DNA of 64,000 nt from an uncultured Flavobacteriales bacterium (GTDB taxonomy: Bacteria; Bacteroidota; Bacteroidia; Flavobacteriales; Flavobacteriaceae). Of this stretch, positions 42,761 to 51,445 are shown piece after piece. Under the pieces are notes generated by a model. It searched no databases. It was not told the DNA's origin and saw only the letters and a program-made list of their open reading frames with translations. The DNA is taken from positions 1 through 64,000 of the forward strand of contig CAJXRD010000002.1 in the NCBI GenBank assembly GCA_913058295.1. Direction: 5' to 3'. Position numbers and translations under genes: made by a program. Within the stretch, counting starts at the first letter, position 1. Each line of letters begins with the position of its first letter.

Positions 42761-44476
42761 TTACCCAATAATCATCCCAGCAATAGTTGCCGAAATTAAG
42801 GAAGCTAAACTACCACCAATTAAAGCTTTCATTCCAAATTTAGATAAGGTTTTACGTTGTCCTGGTGCTAAAGAACCAATACCACCAATTTGAATACCTA
42901 TAGAGGCAAAGTTAGCAAACCCACATAGCATATACGTTGCCATAATAATGGATTTTTCATAAGTAAGGTGCGTAGCATTGGCTACATTTTTTAAGTCAGC
43001 CAATTGAATATACCCTACAAATTCGCTGGCTACTAATTTAATTCCAAGTAGTTGTCCCATCATCATCATATCTTCTTTTGCAATTCCAATCAACCACATT
43101 AAAGGTGCGAAAACAGTTCCTAAAATAGCTTCTAAAGAAAGGGAAGGGTATGATGTGTTTGCTGCCATCCAATTATTTATGGAAGTAAAATCACCAAGCC
43201 ATCCAAGAATACCATTCATCATAGCGATAAATGCAACAAAAACTAATAACATTGCGCCTACGTTTACTGCTAATCTTAATCCTTGTGTGGTACCGTTAGC
43301 AATTGCATCTAATATGTTTGCGCCAATTTTTTCTGAAGAAACTTCTACATCTGTATTTACTTCTTCGGTTTGGGGATATAATATTTTAGAAATAACAATA
43401 GCTCCAGGAGCTGCCATTACGGATGCTGCTAATAAATGTTTTGCAAACATCAATCTTAATACAGGGTCGTCTCCACCTAAAAATCCGATGTATGCTGCCA
43501 GTACTGCTCCTGCAACTGTAGCCATACCACCAATCATTACCAAAAGCATTTCAGACTTATTCATTTTTTCTAAATACGCTTTTATTAAAAGCGGAGCTTC
43601 GGTCTGACCTAAAAAGATGTTTCCAGCAACACTTAAACTTTCTGCGCCAGATATTTTAAGTAATTTAGAAAGTAACCACCCAAAGGCTTTTACTACTTTT
43701 TGAATGATACCTAAGTAGAATAATACAGAAGTTAATGCTGAGAAAAATATAATAGTAGGTAATACTTGAAAAGCAAAAATGAATCCGAAAGTATCCATAT
43801 CTACCACTAAACCTTCAAATAAGAATTTACTTCCAGCTCGAGTATAATCTAAAATACTAACAAAAACTTTTCCAACAGCTTCAAAACCATTTTGTATAAA
43901 AGATACTTTTAAAACGCCTATAGCAATGATTAATTGAAATGCTAATCCGATTGCAGCGGTACGCCAATTTATTGCTTTTCGATTATTACTGAACAGAAAG
44001 GCAATAAATAGTAATGAGATCATCCCAACTACACCTCTCCATAAGCTATTCATAGAGAACCCTTCGCTTGGAACTATTTTACCTGTTTCAGCTTTTTCTA
44101 AAAGAACTGTTTCTTTAATTTCAGGTGTTGAAATAAATTTATATTGGACACCGTTTTCGGTAAAAACTAAAGTTGAATCTGTGTGTTCTGAGATTTTATA
44201 TCTTCTAATTGTGTCTTTTGGCTGATTGTAATAAAACACCAATAATTTATTTTGAAAAATATAATCTCCAGATGCTTGTAAATTATTTTTAGCTTCTAAT
44301 TGATATTGAAAAGAGCCTTCGGTAAGTTTTAAATTGTCTTTTGAAGGATTGATATTAAATAATGATTCTCCTTGTTCGTTTTCAACTCCTGAAAATTGCC
44401 ATTCTTTTTCTAAGTTTTGACCAAAAGAAAAAGTTTGGGTTAAAACGAATGCTACAATCAATAAATAATTCTTCAT
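42761..44476 (-). CDS. NupC/CNT-family nucleoside transporter with N-terminal periplasmic domain
   Basis: 571 residues. The N-terminus is a signal peptide (MKNYLLIVAFVLTQTFSFGQ) and a beta-rich domain of about 95 residues (LEKEWQFSGVENEQGESLFNINPSKDNLKLTEGSFQY...YKFIST) that looks lipocalin-like. From about residue 145 follow the usual spans of concentrative nucleoside transporters, with LSVAGNIFLGQTEAPLLIKAYL and MATVAGAVLAAYIGFLG motifs, and GFANFASIGIQIGGIGSLAPGQR near the end. CNT proteins are normally about 400 residues, so the N-terminal domain is an addition. It probably supplies nucleosides to the thymidylate genes next to it. Confidence 0.88.
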   Translation of the reverse strand: MKNYLLIVAFVLTQTFSFGQNLEKEWQFSGVENEQGESLFNINPSKDNLKLTEGSFQYQLEAKNNLQASGDYIFQNKLLVFYYNQPKDTIRRYKISEHTDSTLVFTENGVQYKFISTPEIKETVLLEKAETGKIVPSEGFSMNSLWRGVVGMISLLFIAFLFSNNRKAINWRTAAIGLAFQLIIAIGVLKVSFIQNGFEAVGKVFVSILDYTRAGSKFLFEGLVVDMDTFGFIFAFQVLPTIIFFSALTSVLFYLGIIQKVVKAFGWLLSKLLKISGAESLSVAGNIFLGQTEAPLLIKAYLEKMNKSEMLLVMIGGMATVAGAVLAAYIGFLGGDDPVLRLMFAKHLLAASVMAAPGAIVISKILYPQTEEVNTDVEVSSEKIGANILDAIANGTTQGLRLAVNVGAMLLVFVAFIAMMNGILGWLGDFTSINNWMAANTSYPSLSLEAILGTVFAPLMWLIGIAKEDMMMMGQLLGIKLVASEFVGYIQLADLKNVANATHLTYEKSIIMATYMLCGFANFASIGIQIGGIGSLAPGQRKTLSKFGMKALIGGSLASLISATIAGMIIG

Positions 44477-44482
44477 AAGCTA

Positions 44483-45106
44483 CTACTGTCTTTTAGAAAT
44501 TTCATCACGAATGCCGGCGGCTTTTTCGTAATCTTCATTAGCAACTGCTTCTTCGAGCATTTTTTTAAGACTTTTAAGACTTTTATTGCTATAGTCTTTC
44601 TTTGTTTGTTTTAAAGGCTCTGTAGGGTTTCCAGCAATTAACTCTTCAATAACAATATCTGCTTTTTTAGAAACTTCAATTTTTTTAGTTTCTGTTTCAG
44701 TAGAAATACCGGCAGTATCTAAAATGTTCTTATAGGTGAAAATTGGAGCATTAAAACGCAGTGCTAAAGCAATTGCATCACTAGTTCGCGCATCAATGAT
44801 TTCTTCAATTTGATCACGTTCACATATAATGCTGGAATAAAATACGCCATCTAACAGTTTGTGAATAATTACCTGCTTTACCGTAATTTCAAACCGACTT
44901 GCAAAGGTTTTAAATAAATCATGAGTGAGAGGTCTAGGAGGCATGATCTCTTTTTCTAGAGCAATAGCAATAGATTGAGCTTCAAAAGCACCAATAACTA
45001 TGGGTAATTTTCGGTCGCCATCTTCCTCGCTTAAAATTAATGCATAGGCGCCATTTTGTGTTTGGCTGTATGAAATTCCTTTAATATTAAGTCTTACTAA
45101 GCTCAT
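44483..45106 (-). CDS. bifunctional nuclease (BFN/DUF151) family protein with UVR motif
   Basis: 207 residues. Residues about 5-135 form the BFN domain (GAYALILSEEDGDRKLPIVIGAFEAQSIAIALE and ARTSDAIALALRFNAPIFTYKNIL). The C-terminal 35 residues are a UvrB/UvrC motif (LKSLKKMLEEAVANEDYEKAAGIRDEISKRQ). DUF151 proteins have been linked to nuclease activity and stress response. Six bases separate it from the nucleoside transporter gene downstream. Confidence 0.88.
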   Translation of the reverse strand: MSLVRLNIKGISYSQTQNGAYALILSEEDGDRKLPIVIGAFEAQSIAIALEKEIMPPRPLTHDLFKTFASRFEITVKQVIIHKLLDGVFYSSIICERDQIEEIIDARTSDAIALALRFNAPIFTYKNILDTAGISTETETKKIEVSKKADIVIEELIAGNPTEPLKQTKKDYSNKSLKSLKKMLEEAVANEDYEKAAGIRDEISKRQ

Positions 45107-45146
45107 TTGGTATTATTAAAATCTTGAAATTAATCAGAAATAAAAA

Positions 45147-45184
45147 GCTGTTTAGTTTTAGGGAGTTCCTTAAAACTAAACAGC
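45147..45184 (-). terminator. terminator of the etfB-etfA transcript
   Basis: GCTGTTTAGTTTTA and TAAAACTAAACAGC pair over 14 bp around a ten-base loop. On the minus strand the stem is followed by TTTTTA. It lies 31 bases beyond the etfA stop. Confidence 0.8.
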
Positions 45185-45214
45185 CCATTTATTCAGGCAC
45201 AAATTAATAAAAAA

Positions 45215-46183
45215 TTATGCGTTATTAGATTTAAACTCTTTTAATTTTTCTATAAGCTGAGGTACAACTTCAAATGCGTCACCTACAATACCGTATTCTG
45301 CTGCTTTAAAGAAAGGTGCTTCAGGGTCATTGTTGATGACAACTTTTACTTTTGAAGAGTTTACACCTGCCAAATGTTGTATCGCTCCAGAAATACCAAT
45401 AGCTATATAAAGGTTAGAGGATACAGGTTTTCCTGTTTGTCCTACGTGTTCGCTATGGGGTCTCCAGCCTAAATCACTTACAGGTTTAGAACAAGCTGTT
45501 GCTGCTCCTAAAACATCTGCAAGTTCTTCTATCATTCCCCAATTTTCAGGGCCTTTTAATCCACGACCTCCAGATACAACAACCTCTGCATCGGCAATGG
45601 TTACTTTATCGCTTGCTTTTTCAACTGATGCAACAGTTGTATTAAAATCTTCATCAGCTAAGTTTGGAGAAAAATCCTCTGCTGTTAATGAAGTTTCATT
45701 TTCTTTTAAACCATAAGCATTTTTAGCTAAACCTATTAATTTGATATTGGTTGTAATTTCTGTTTCAGCTAAAGCTTTGTTGGAAAATACACTAGATGTT
45801 ACTTTAAAAGGAGAAGTGCTTAATGGCAGATCCACTACATTAGGGACAAAGCCTGCTTCAAGGTTGACTGCTAAAAGGGGAGCTAAATATTTACTATTTG
45901 CACTAGAACTTATAATTACAACTTGAGCATTTTCTTGTTTTGCTGCTTGCGCTATAACATCTGCAAATCCTTGTGCATTAAAGTTTTGTAATTTATCGTT
46001 AGAAACTTGTAAAACTTTTGAAGCGCCATAATTACCTAATTCATTAGATTCCTCACCATTTATGGTTATAGCAGTTACTGAAGTGCTCAATGAATCTGCA
46101 ATCCCTTTTGCATATGAAACTGCTTCTAATGCTATTTTTTTGAATTTTCCTTCTTCAGATTCTGTATATACTAATACTGACAT
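45215..46183 (-). CDS. etfA: electron transfer flavoprotein alpha subunit
   Basis: 322 residues. The C-terminal FAD domain carries VVSGGRGLKGPENWGMIEELADVLGAA, DLGWRPHSEHVGQTGKPVSSNLYIAIGISGAIQHLAGV and INNDPEAPFFKAAEYGIVGD. It takes electrons from acyl-CoA and other dehydrogenases and passes them to ETF:quinone oxidoreductase. It pairs with etfB upstream, with a 58-base gap that contains an 8-bp palindrome. Confidence 0.96.
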   Translation of the reverse strand: MSVLVYTESEEGKFKKIALEAVSYAKGIADSLSTSVTAITINGEESNELGNYGASKVLQVSNDKLQNFNAQGFADVIAQAAKQENAQVVIISSSANSKYLAPLLAVNLEAGFVPNVVDLPLSTSPFKVTSSVFSNKALAETEITTNIKLIGLAKNAYGLKENETSLTAEDFSPNLADEDFNTTVASVEKASDKVTIADAEVVVSGGRGLKGPENWGMIEELADVLGAATACSKPVSDLGWRPHSEHVGQTGKPVSSNLYIAIGISGAIQHLAGVNSSKVKVVINNDPEAPFFKAAEYGIVGDAFEVVPQLIEKLKEFKSNNA

Positions 46184-46198
46184 AATTTTTATTTTCTT

Positions 46199-46219
46199 AT
46201 CCTGAACTTAATTCAGGAT
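46199..46219. repeat. extragenic palindrome between etfB and etfA
   Basis: ATCCTGAA and TTCAGGAT flank CTTAA. Similar short palindromes recur between flavobacterial genes, from memory, so this may be a dispersed repeat. It could also modulate the EtfB:EtfA ratio through an RNA hairpin. Confidence 0.4.
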
Positions 46220-46241
46220 CAATTTTATACTTTGTTTTTTG

Positions 46242-46982
46242 TTAAATAACCTTTGCTTCGTTATGAAGAAGAGAGATTAATTCGTCTACATTGTCCACTA
46301 ATTTTACTGCTCCTTTTGCTTCAGGTTTAGTAAAACTAGAAATTTGAGTTTCAGAATTGGTCTCTATAGGTTCTTTTAAGTGAAGAGGCTTTGAACGAGC
46401 TTGCATAATTCCACGCATATTTGGGATGCGTAAATCTGATTCTTGAACAATACCTTTTTGTCCACCAACTACTAATGGGAGTGATGTATTTATATTTTCT
46501 TTACCACCATCAATTTCTCTTGATGCAGTAGCATTATTTCCGTCAATATCTAAACCAATACACATATTTACAAAATTTGCTTTTATTAGTTTTGCAACCA
46601 TACCAGGTACCATTCCTCCATTATAATCAATAGACTCTCGGCCACCAATTACTAAATCATATCCGCCTTCTTTTACAACATTTGCTATTTGTTTTGCAAC
46701 ATAATATCCATCAGATGCAACAGTATTTACTCTAATAGCTTCATCCGCACCTATAGCTAAGGCCTTACGAAGAGTAGGTTCAGTTTCAGGACCGCCAACA
46801 TTTATAACATGAACAGAAGCGCCTTGCTTTTCTTTAAACCACATTGCACGAGTAAGTCCAAATTCATCATTAGGATTAATAACAAATTGTACTCCATTGG
46901 TGTCAAATTTTGTGTCTCCTTCAGTAAAATTAATTTTTGAAGTAGTGTCTGGAACATGACTTATACACACTAATATTTTCAT
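46242..46982 (-). CDS. etfB: electron transfer flavoprotein beta subunit
   Basis: 246 residues with MKILVCISHVPDTTSKINF at the start, NPNDEFGLTRAMWFKEK, VIGGRESIDYNGGMVPGMVAKLI and the signature VVGGQKGIVQESDLRIPNMRGIMQARSKPL. It binds AMP and forms the heterodimer with EtfA. Divergent from pdhB across a 258-base region. Confidence 0.96.
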   Translation of the reverse strand: MKILVCISHVPDTTSKINFTEGDTKFDTNGVQFVINPNDEFGLTRAMWFKEKQGASVHVINVGGPETEPTLRKALAIGADEAIRVNTVASDGYYVAKQIANVVKEGGYDLVIGGRESIDYNGGMVPGMVAKLIKANFVNMCIGLDIDGNNATASREIDGGKENINTSLPLVVGGQKGIVQESDLRIPNMRGIMQARSKPLHLKEPIETNSETQISSFTKPEAKGAVKLVDNVDELISLLHNEAKVI

Positions 46983-47145
46983 TCTTGATTTTTTTTATTG
47001 TATTGTTTATTAAGTAAACCTGGGCTAAAATAACACCCGGTTTTCGGGCACGAAGTTACATATATATTTGCAATTATTTACTATGCACGCATAATAAAAA
47101 TCGTTAATTCTTGATAAAAAATAGCAAGCCACCTAGAAATAATAG

Positions 47146-47153
47146 TATTTTTG
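47146..47153 (+). promoter_or_regulatory. -7 box candidate of pdhB
   Basis: TATTTTTG, an exact TAnnTTTG, 88 bases before the pdhB ATG. A second exact match, TATATTTG, lies at 47063-47070. Neither has a convincing -33 box. The region also holds a small GC hairpin (CCCG/CGGG at 47036-47048) in the etfB leader. Confidence 0.4.
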
Positions 47154-47240
47154 CATTTCCTTATTAAAAGGCTGTGTTTTTAAGGTTTTTAATTATTACT
47201 AAATTAACGCAGAAATACTAATAAAATCTAATAGTTATTT

Positions 47241-48218
47241 ATGAAGACAATTCAGTTTAGAGAAGCGATATGTGAAGCGATGAGCGAAGAAATGCGTAGA
47301 GACGAAAGCATTTATTTAATGGGGGAGGAAGTTGCGGAATATAATGGTGCATACAAAGCTAGTAAGGGTATGTTGGATGAATTTGGTGAGATGCGTGTCA
47401 TCGATACTCCTATTTCTGAACTTGGTTTTTCTGGTATTGGTGTTGGTTCTGCAATGAATGGAAACCGTCCTATTATAGAATATATGACCTTTAATTTTTC
47501 TTTGGTTGGTATTGATCAAATTATAAATAATGCAGCAAAGATGAGGCAAATGAGTGGCGGTCAATTTAACATCCCAATAGTTTTTAGGGGACCTACTGCT
47601 TCCGCTGGTCAATTAGCAGCTACGCATTCACAAGCATTTGAAAGTTGGTTTGCAAACTGCCCTGGTCTAAAAGTAATTGTTCCTAGTAATCCTAAAGATG
47701 CTAAAGGACTTTTAAAAAGTGCGATTAGAGATAATGATCCTGTGATTTTTATGGAAAGTGAACAAATGTATGGAGATAAAGGAGAGGTGCCAGAAGGAGA
47801 GTATTTAATTCCAATAGGAGTTGCAGATGTAAAGCGAAAAGGGACCGATGTAACTATTGTGTCTTTTGGTAAAATAATTAAGGAAGCTTATAAAGCAGCC
47901 GATGTGCTTTCTAAAGATGGAATAGAGTGTGAAATTATAGATTTACGTACTGTCCGTCCTATGGATCATAAAGCGATTTTAGATTCAGTTAAAAAAACAA
48001 ACAGATTGGTAATATTAGAAGAGGCCTGGCCTTTTGGGAATGTTGCTACTGAAATAACATATCAGGTACAAGAACAAGCCTTTGATTATTTGGATGCTCC
48101 AATTATTAAAATAAATACAGCAGATACACCTGCTCCATTTTCCCCAGAACTTTTAGCGGAATGGCTTCCTAATAGTGAAGATGTAATAAAAGCCGTGAAA
48201 AAAGTGTTATACAGGTAA
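47241..48218 (+). CDS. pdhB: pyruvate dehydrogenase E1 component beta subunit
   Basis: 325 residues with the E1-beta pattern: TIQFREAICEAMSEEMRRDESIYLMGEEVAEYNGAYKASKGM, GSAMNGNRPIIEYMTFNF, GGQFNIPIVFRGPTASAGQLAATHSQAFESWFA and the C-terminal TADTPAPFSPELLAEWLP. With the alpha subunit it decarboxylates pyruvate using thiamine diphosphate. No alpha-subunit gene is near, so pdhA is elsewhere. Confidence 0.94.
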   Translation: MKTIQFREAICEAMSEEMRRDESIYLMGEEVAEYNGAYKASKGMLDEFGEMRVIDTPISELGFSGIGVGSAMNGNRPIIEYMTFNFSLVGIDQIINNAAKMRQMSGGQFNIPIVFRGPTASAGQLAATHSQAFESWFANCPGLKVIVPSNPKDAKGLLKSAIRDNDPVIFMESEQMYGDKGEVPEGEYLIPIGVADVKRKGTDVTIVSFGKIIKEAYKAADVLSKDGIECEIIDLRTVRPMDHKAILDSVKKTNRLVILEEAWPFGNVATEITYQVQEQAFDYLDAPIIKINTADTPAPFSPELLAEWLPNSEDVIKAVKKVLYR

Positions 48219-48259
48219 TTTACAAATTGCTCTTATATCGATATAACTATAACTTTTCA

Positions 48260-50749
48260 ATGAATAAATTTCTTTTTTTATTATTGATTACACTTCCTTT
48301 TTTGAGTTTTTCTCAAACAAAGGTAAGTGGTGTGATTAACGATGAATTTGGAGAACCTGTTGCCTTTGCAAATGTTTTGTTTAAAGATTCCTATGAAGGA
48401 ACTATCACAAATGAAAACGGACGCTTTTATTTAGAAAGTGATGAGACTTATACTACTTTACAGTTTTCATTTATTGGTTATGCAACTCTTGAACTAGAAC
48501 TAAGCCAAAAGAGTACCTTTAAAATTGAGGTAGTTTTAAAAGAAGAGTCAGCTGCTCTTGATGAAGTGGTTATTTTTTCGGGAAAACAATCTAAAAAAAA
48601 TAACCCTGCAATTGATATACTTAGAAAGATTTGGGAAAATAGAAGAGGGAATGGGGTTAAGAAGTTTGATCAATATGCTTATAACAAATACGAAAAACTA
48701 GAATTCGATTTAAATACCATAGATAGTAGCCTTATAAATAGTAAAACATTTAGAGGGATGGAATTTATTTTTGATCAAATAGATACTTCTAGAGTAACCG
48801 GGAACACTTATTTGCCAGTATTTATAAATGAAGCTTATTCTAAAGTTTATGGGGATAATTTAATAAACAAGGAAACTGAAATTCTTGAAGGAAATAAAAA
48901 TTCTGGATTTGAGAATAATCAAACACTTATTGAATTAGTAAAAGATCTGTATTCAGACTTTGACATTTACGACAATCATTTAAAGTTTTTTGATGTTGCC
49001 TTTACGAGTCCATTATCAAGAACAGGAATAAATGTTTATAATTATGTTTTACTGGACAGTGCTTATATAGGGGATAAATGGTGTTATAATATTGTTTATT
49101 ACCCTAGAAGGAAAAACGAATTGACCTTTAAAGGTGATTTTTGGGTAAACGATACTACTTGGGCAGTAAAAGAAATTAATCTTCAGGCATCTAAAAGTGC
49201 CAATTTAAATTGGGTTCGTGAAATTTATATTGAACAAGAATTCGATGTATTGAATGATTCTACCTTTTTAATCACTAGAGATTATATGTTGAGTGATTTT
49301 AGTTTCAGAAAAAAAGAAAGTGCTCAGGGATTGTATGGTAAAAGAACAACCCTTTTTGATAATTATGAGTTTGACATACCAAAAGAAGAGAAGTTTTATA
49401 AAGAAAATATAGATCCTTACGAATATGAAACTTACAATCGCTCCGATGAATTTTGGGACGAAAGAAGAATGGAGGCTTTAAATAATGACGAGAAGGGTGT
49501 TTATAAAATGCTAGATACTTTAAAAACGGTTCCTCGTTTTAAAAGATTATATACTACGGGAGCTATGTTTGCTAGTGGTTATTATGAATTTAAAGGTTTT
49601 GATGCAGGTCCCATTTATTCTGTTTTTGGTTATAATGAAGTGGAAGGATTGCGTATAAGGCTTGGGGGTAGGACCTATTTTGGCCAAAACGATATGTGGC
49701 GATTAGAAGGTTTTGGTGCTTATGGTTTTAAGGATCATGCTATTAAATATGGATTGTCAGGGAAAGTGTTAGTTAGTAAGGTTAATAGGAAAATTTTATT
49801 TGGAGGGCATCGAAGTGATATTGAACAGACAGGAGCAAGTTTAACAAACAGTAAAGATGTTTTAGGAAGAAATAGAGCTTCATCAGGTTTAATTACAGTT
49901 GGCTCTAACGACAAACTAACAGATATAGAGCTTTCTACTTTAGGCTATGAAATGGAACCAGCTAAGAATTTTATCTTCCGAGTTACTGGTTCGCATCGAA
50001 CATTAAAATCGGCTTCAGACACTTTTAGTTTGAGTTATTATGATGAAAACGGAAATATTGAAGATGTTTTAAAGCAATCGGAATTAGAATTAGGAATCAA
50101 TTATACACCGGGACGTAAAACTTCAGGATTTGGGGTAGAAAGAAGAGTGATTAATGGAGGGGATTTTCCTGAATTTTATGCAGGGTACACCTTTGGTTTA
50201 GAAAATGTTTTAGATAGCGATTTTCAATACCACAGAATTCAAGCTTTATATACACAACCATGGAATGTAGGTGGTTTTGGAAGATTATATACCACTATTG
50301 AGGTAGGGAAAATATTTGGAGTGGTTCCTTTAGGATTATTAAGTCCAATACCAGGAAATCAATCTCTATGGAGCATCTATAATACATTTGCTCAATTAGA
50401 TTATTATGAATTTGTTAGTGATACCTATGCCTCTTTTCATTTAAAGCATAATTTTGGAGGAAGGCTTTTTGGTAGAATTCCATTAATTAAGGAACTTAAT
50501 TTGCGGGAATTGGTAGGATTTAGAGCAGTTTGGGGACAAATTTCTGAAGAAAATAATTCAATAAATGTAGGCGTAGATGGATTGCCTATTCGTTATCAAT
50601 CCCCTGAAGATATCTATTGGGAATGGAGTGCAGGAGTTGGAAATATCTTTAAAATATTTGCAATTGAACTTAATTTCCGTGGAAATTATTTAGACAATCC
50701 AGGGGCTAGGAATTTTGGAATTAAAGGAAATTTTAGTTTTTCATTTTAA
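48260..50749 (+). CDS. DUF5686 / carboxypeptidase-regulatory-like outer-membrane protein
   Basis: The start chosen is ATG 48260 (MNKFLFLLLITLPFLSFSQ, a signal peptide). The in-frame upstream codon at 48227 adds 11 residues before it. Residues about 20-105 form a CarboxypepD_reg-like beta sandwich (TKVSGVINDEFGEPVAFANVLFKDSYEGTITNENGRFYLES). The rest is the DUF5686 region ending in a beta-barrel-like stretch with terminal FGIKGNFSFSF, typical of outer-membrane insertion. Function unknown. It lies nine bases or so after pdhB, more likely by position than by pathway. Confidence 0.85.
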   Translation: MNKFLFLLLITLPFLSFSQTKVSGVINDEFGEPVAFANVLFKDSYEGTITNENGRFYLESDETYTTLQFSFIGYATLELELSQKSTFKIEVVLKEESAALDEVVIFSGKQSKKNNPAIDILRKIWENRRGNGVKKFDQYAYNKYEKLEFDLNTIDSSLINSKTFRGMEFIFDQIDTSRVTGNTYLPVFINEAYSKVYGDNLINKETEILEGNKNSGFENNQTLIELVKDLYSDFDIYDNHLKFFDVAFTSPLSRTGINVYNYVLLDSAYIGDKWCYNIVYYPRRKNELTFKGDFWVNDTTWAVKEINLQASKSANLNWVREIYIEQEFDVLNDSTFLITRDYMLSDFSFRKKESAQGLYGKRTTLFDNYEFDIPKEEKFYKENIDPYEYETYNRSDEFWDERRMEALNNDEKGVYKMLDTLKTVPRFKRLYTTGAMFASGYYEFKGFDAGPIYSVFGYNEVEGLRIRLGGRTYFGQNDMWRLEGFGAYGFKDHAIKYGLSGKVLVSKVNRKILFGGHRSDIEQTGASLTNSKDVLGRNRASSGLITVGSNDKLTDIELSTLGYEMEPAKNFIFRVTGSHRTLKSASDTFSLSYYDENGNIEDVLKQSELELGINYTPGRKTSGFGVERRVINGGDFPEFYAGYTFGLENVLDSDFQYHRIQALYTQPWNVGGFGRLYTTIEVGKIFGVVPLGLLSPIPGNQSLWSIYNTFAQLDYYEFVSDTYASFHLKHNFGGRLFGRIPLIKELNLRELVGFRAVWGQISEENNSINVGVDGLPIRYQSPEDIYWEWSAGVGNIFKIFAIELNFRGNYLDNPGARNFGIKGNFSFSF

Positions 50750-50807
50750 TAAAAACATAATTCTCGCCTAAAGAGAACAATTTTAAAATTAGTAAAATAT
50801 TAATAGT

Positions 50808-51335
50808 ATGAGTCCAAGAAATAAAAAAACCTTCGATGTTTTAATCGAAATACCTAAAGGAAGCAGAAATAAATACGAATACGATTTCGATTTGCATAAA
50901 ATTAGATTCGATAGAATGTTGTTTTCATCTATGATGTATCCAGCAGATTATGGTTTTATTCCTGAAACACTTGCATTGGATGGAGATCCATTAGATGTAT
51001 TGGTTTTAGGTGGGGAGCCAACATTCCCAATGTGTGTGGTAGAAGTAAAACCAATAGGAGTTTTTCATATGGCTGACGAAAAGGGTCCAGATGAAAAAGT
51101 GATTTGTGTTCCAGTTTCAGATCCTATTTGGAATAATCTTAACGATTTATCAGATATGAATCCACATCAAATTAAAGAGATAGAACATTTTTTTCAAGTT
51201 TATAAAGATCTAGAAAAAAAGAAAGTTGACGTAGGTGGATGGGGAGATGCTACAGAAGCATATGATATAGTAGATAAATGTATTGATAGATACGAGAACA
51301 GTGAGCATAAAGCAAATGGTAACTTTACCATTTAA
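50808..51335 (+). CDS. ppa: soluble inorganic pyrophosphatase (family I)
   Basis: 175 residues with FDVLIEIPKGSRNKYEYD, MMYPADYGFIPETLALDGDPLDVLVLGG (the D-G-D-P-L-D-V-L metal site) and HFFQVYKDLEKKKVDVGGWG. Hydrolyses cytoplasmic pyrophosphate. A rho-independent terminator follows, then the membrane pyrophosphatase gene. Two PPi-hydrolysing systems therefore stand side by side. Confidence 0.96.
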   Translation: MSPRNKKTFDVLIEIPKGSRNKYEYDFDLHKIRFDRMLFSSMMYPADYGFIPETLALDGDPLDVLVLGGEPTFPMCVVEVKPIGVFHMADEKGPDEKVICVPVSDPIWNNLNDLSDMNPHQIKEIEHFFQVYKDLEKKKVDVGGWGDATEAYDIVDKCIDRYENSEHKANGNFTI

Positions 51336-51360
51336 AAGCTTCTAGATAACATAAAGTTAG

Positions 51361-51393
51361 CCCTTCAGAATTAGTTTTTCTGAGGGGTTTTTT
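51361..51393 (+). terminator. terminator of ppa
   Basis: CCCTTCAGAA (51361-51370) pairs with TTCTGAGGGG (51378-51387) with one G-T pair, then six T residues. 25 bases after the ppa stop. Confidence 0.85.
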
Positions 51394-51410
51394 ATTCTAT
51401 TTGAATTTAC

Positions 51411-51418
51411 TACTTTTG
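51411..51418 (+). promoter_or_regulatory. -7 box of the membrane pyrophosphatase gene
   Basis: TACTTTTG is an exact TAnnTTTG match. Transcription would start near 51422, 24 bases before ATG 51446. The -33 region falls on the T run of the ppa terminator. Confidence 0.5.
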
Positions 51419-51445
51419 CCCAGCTTAATAATAAAATAAAAAAAA

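Noticed and set aside
43155-43607. 150-codon plus-strand open frame opposite the nucleoside transporter
   Set aside because: Antisense to conserved membrane spans of the CNT domain, with composition typical of a shadow frame.
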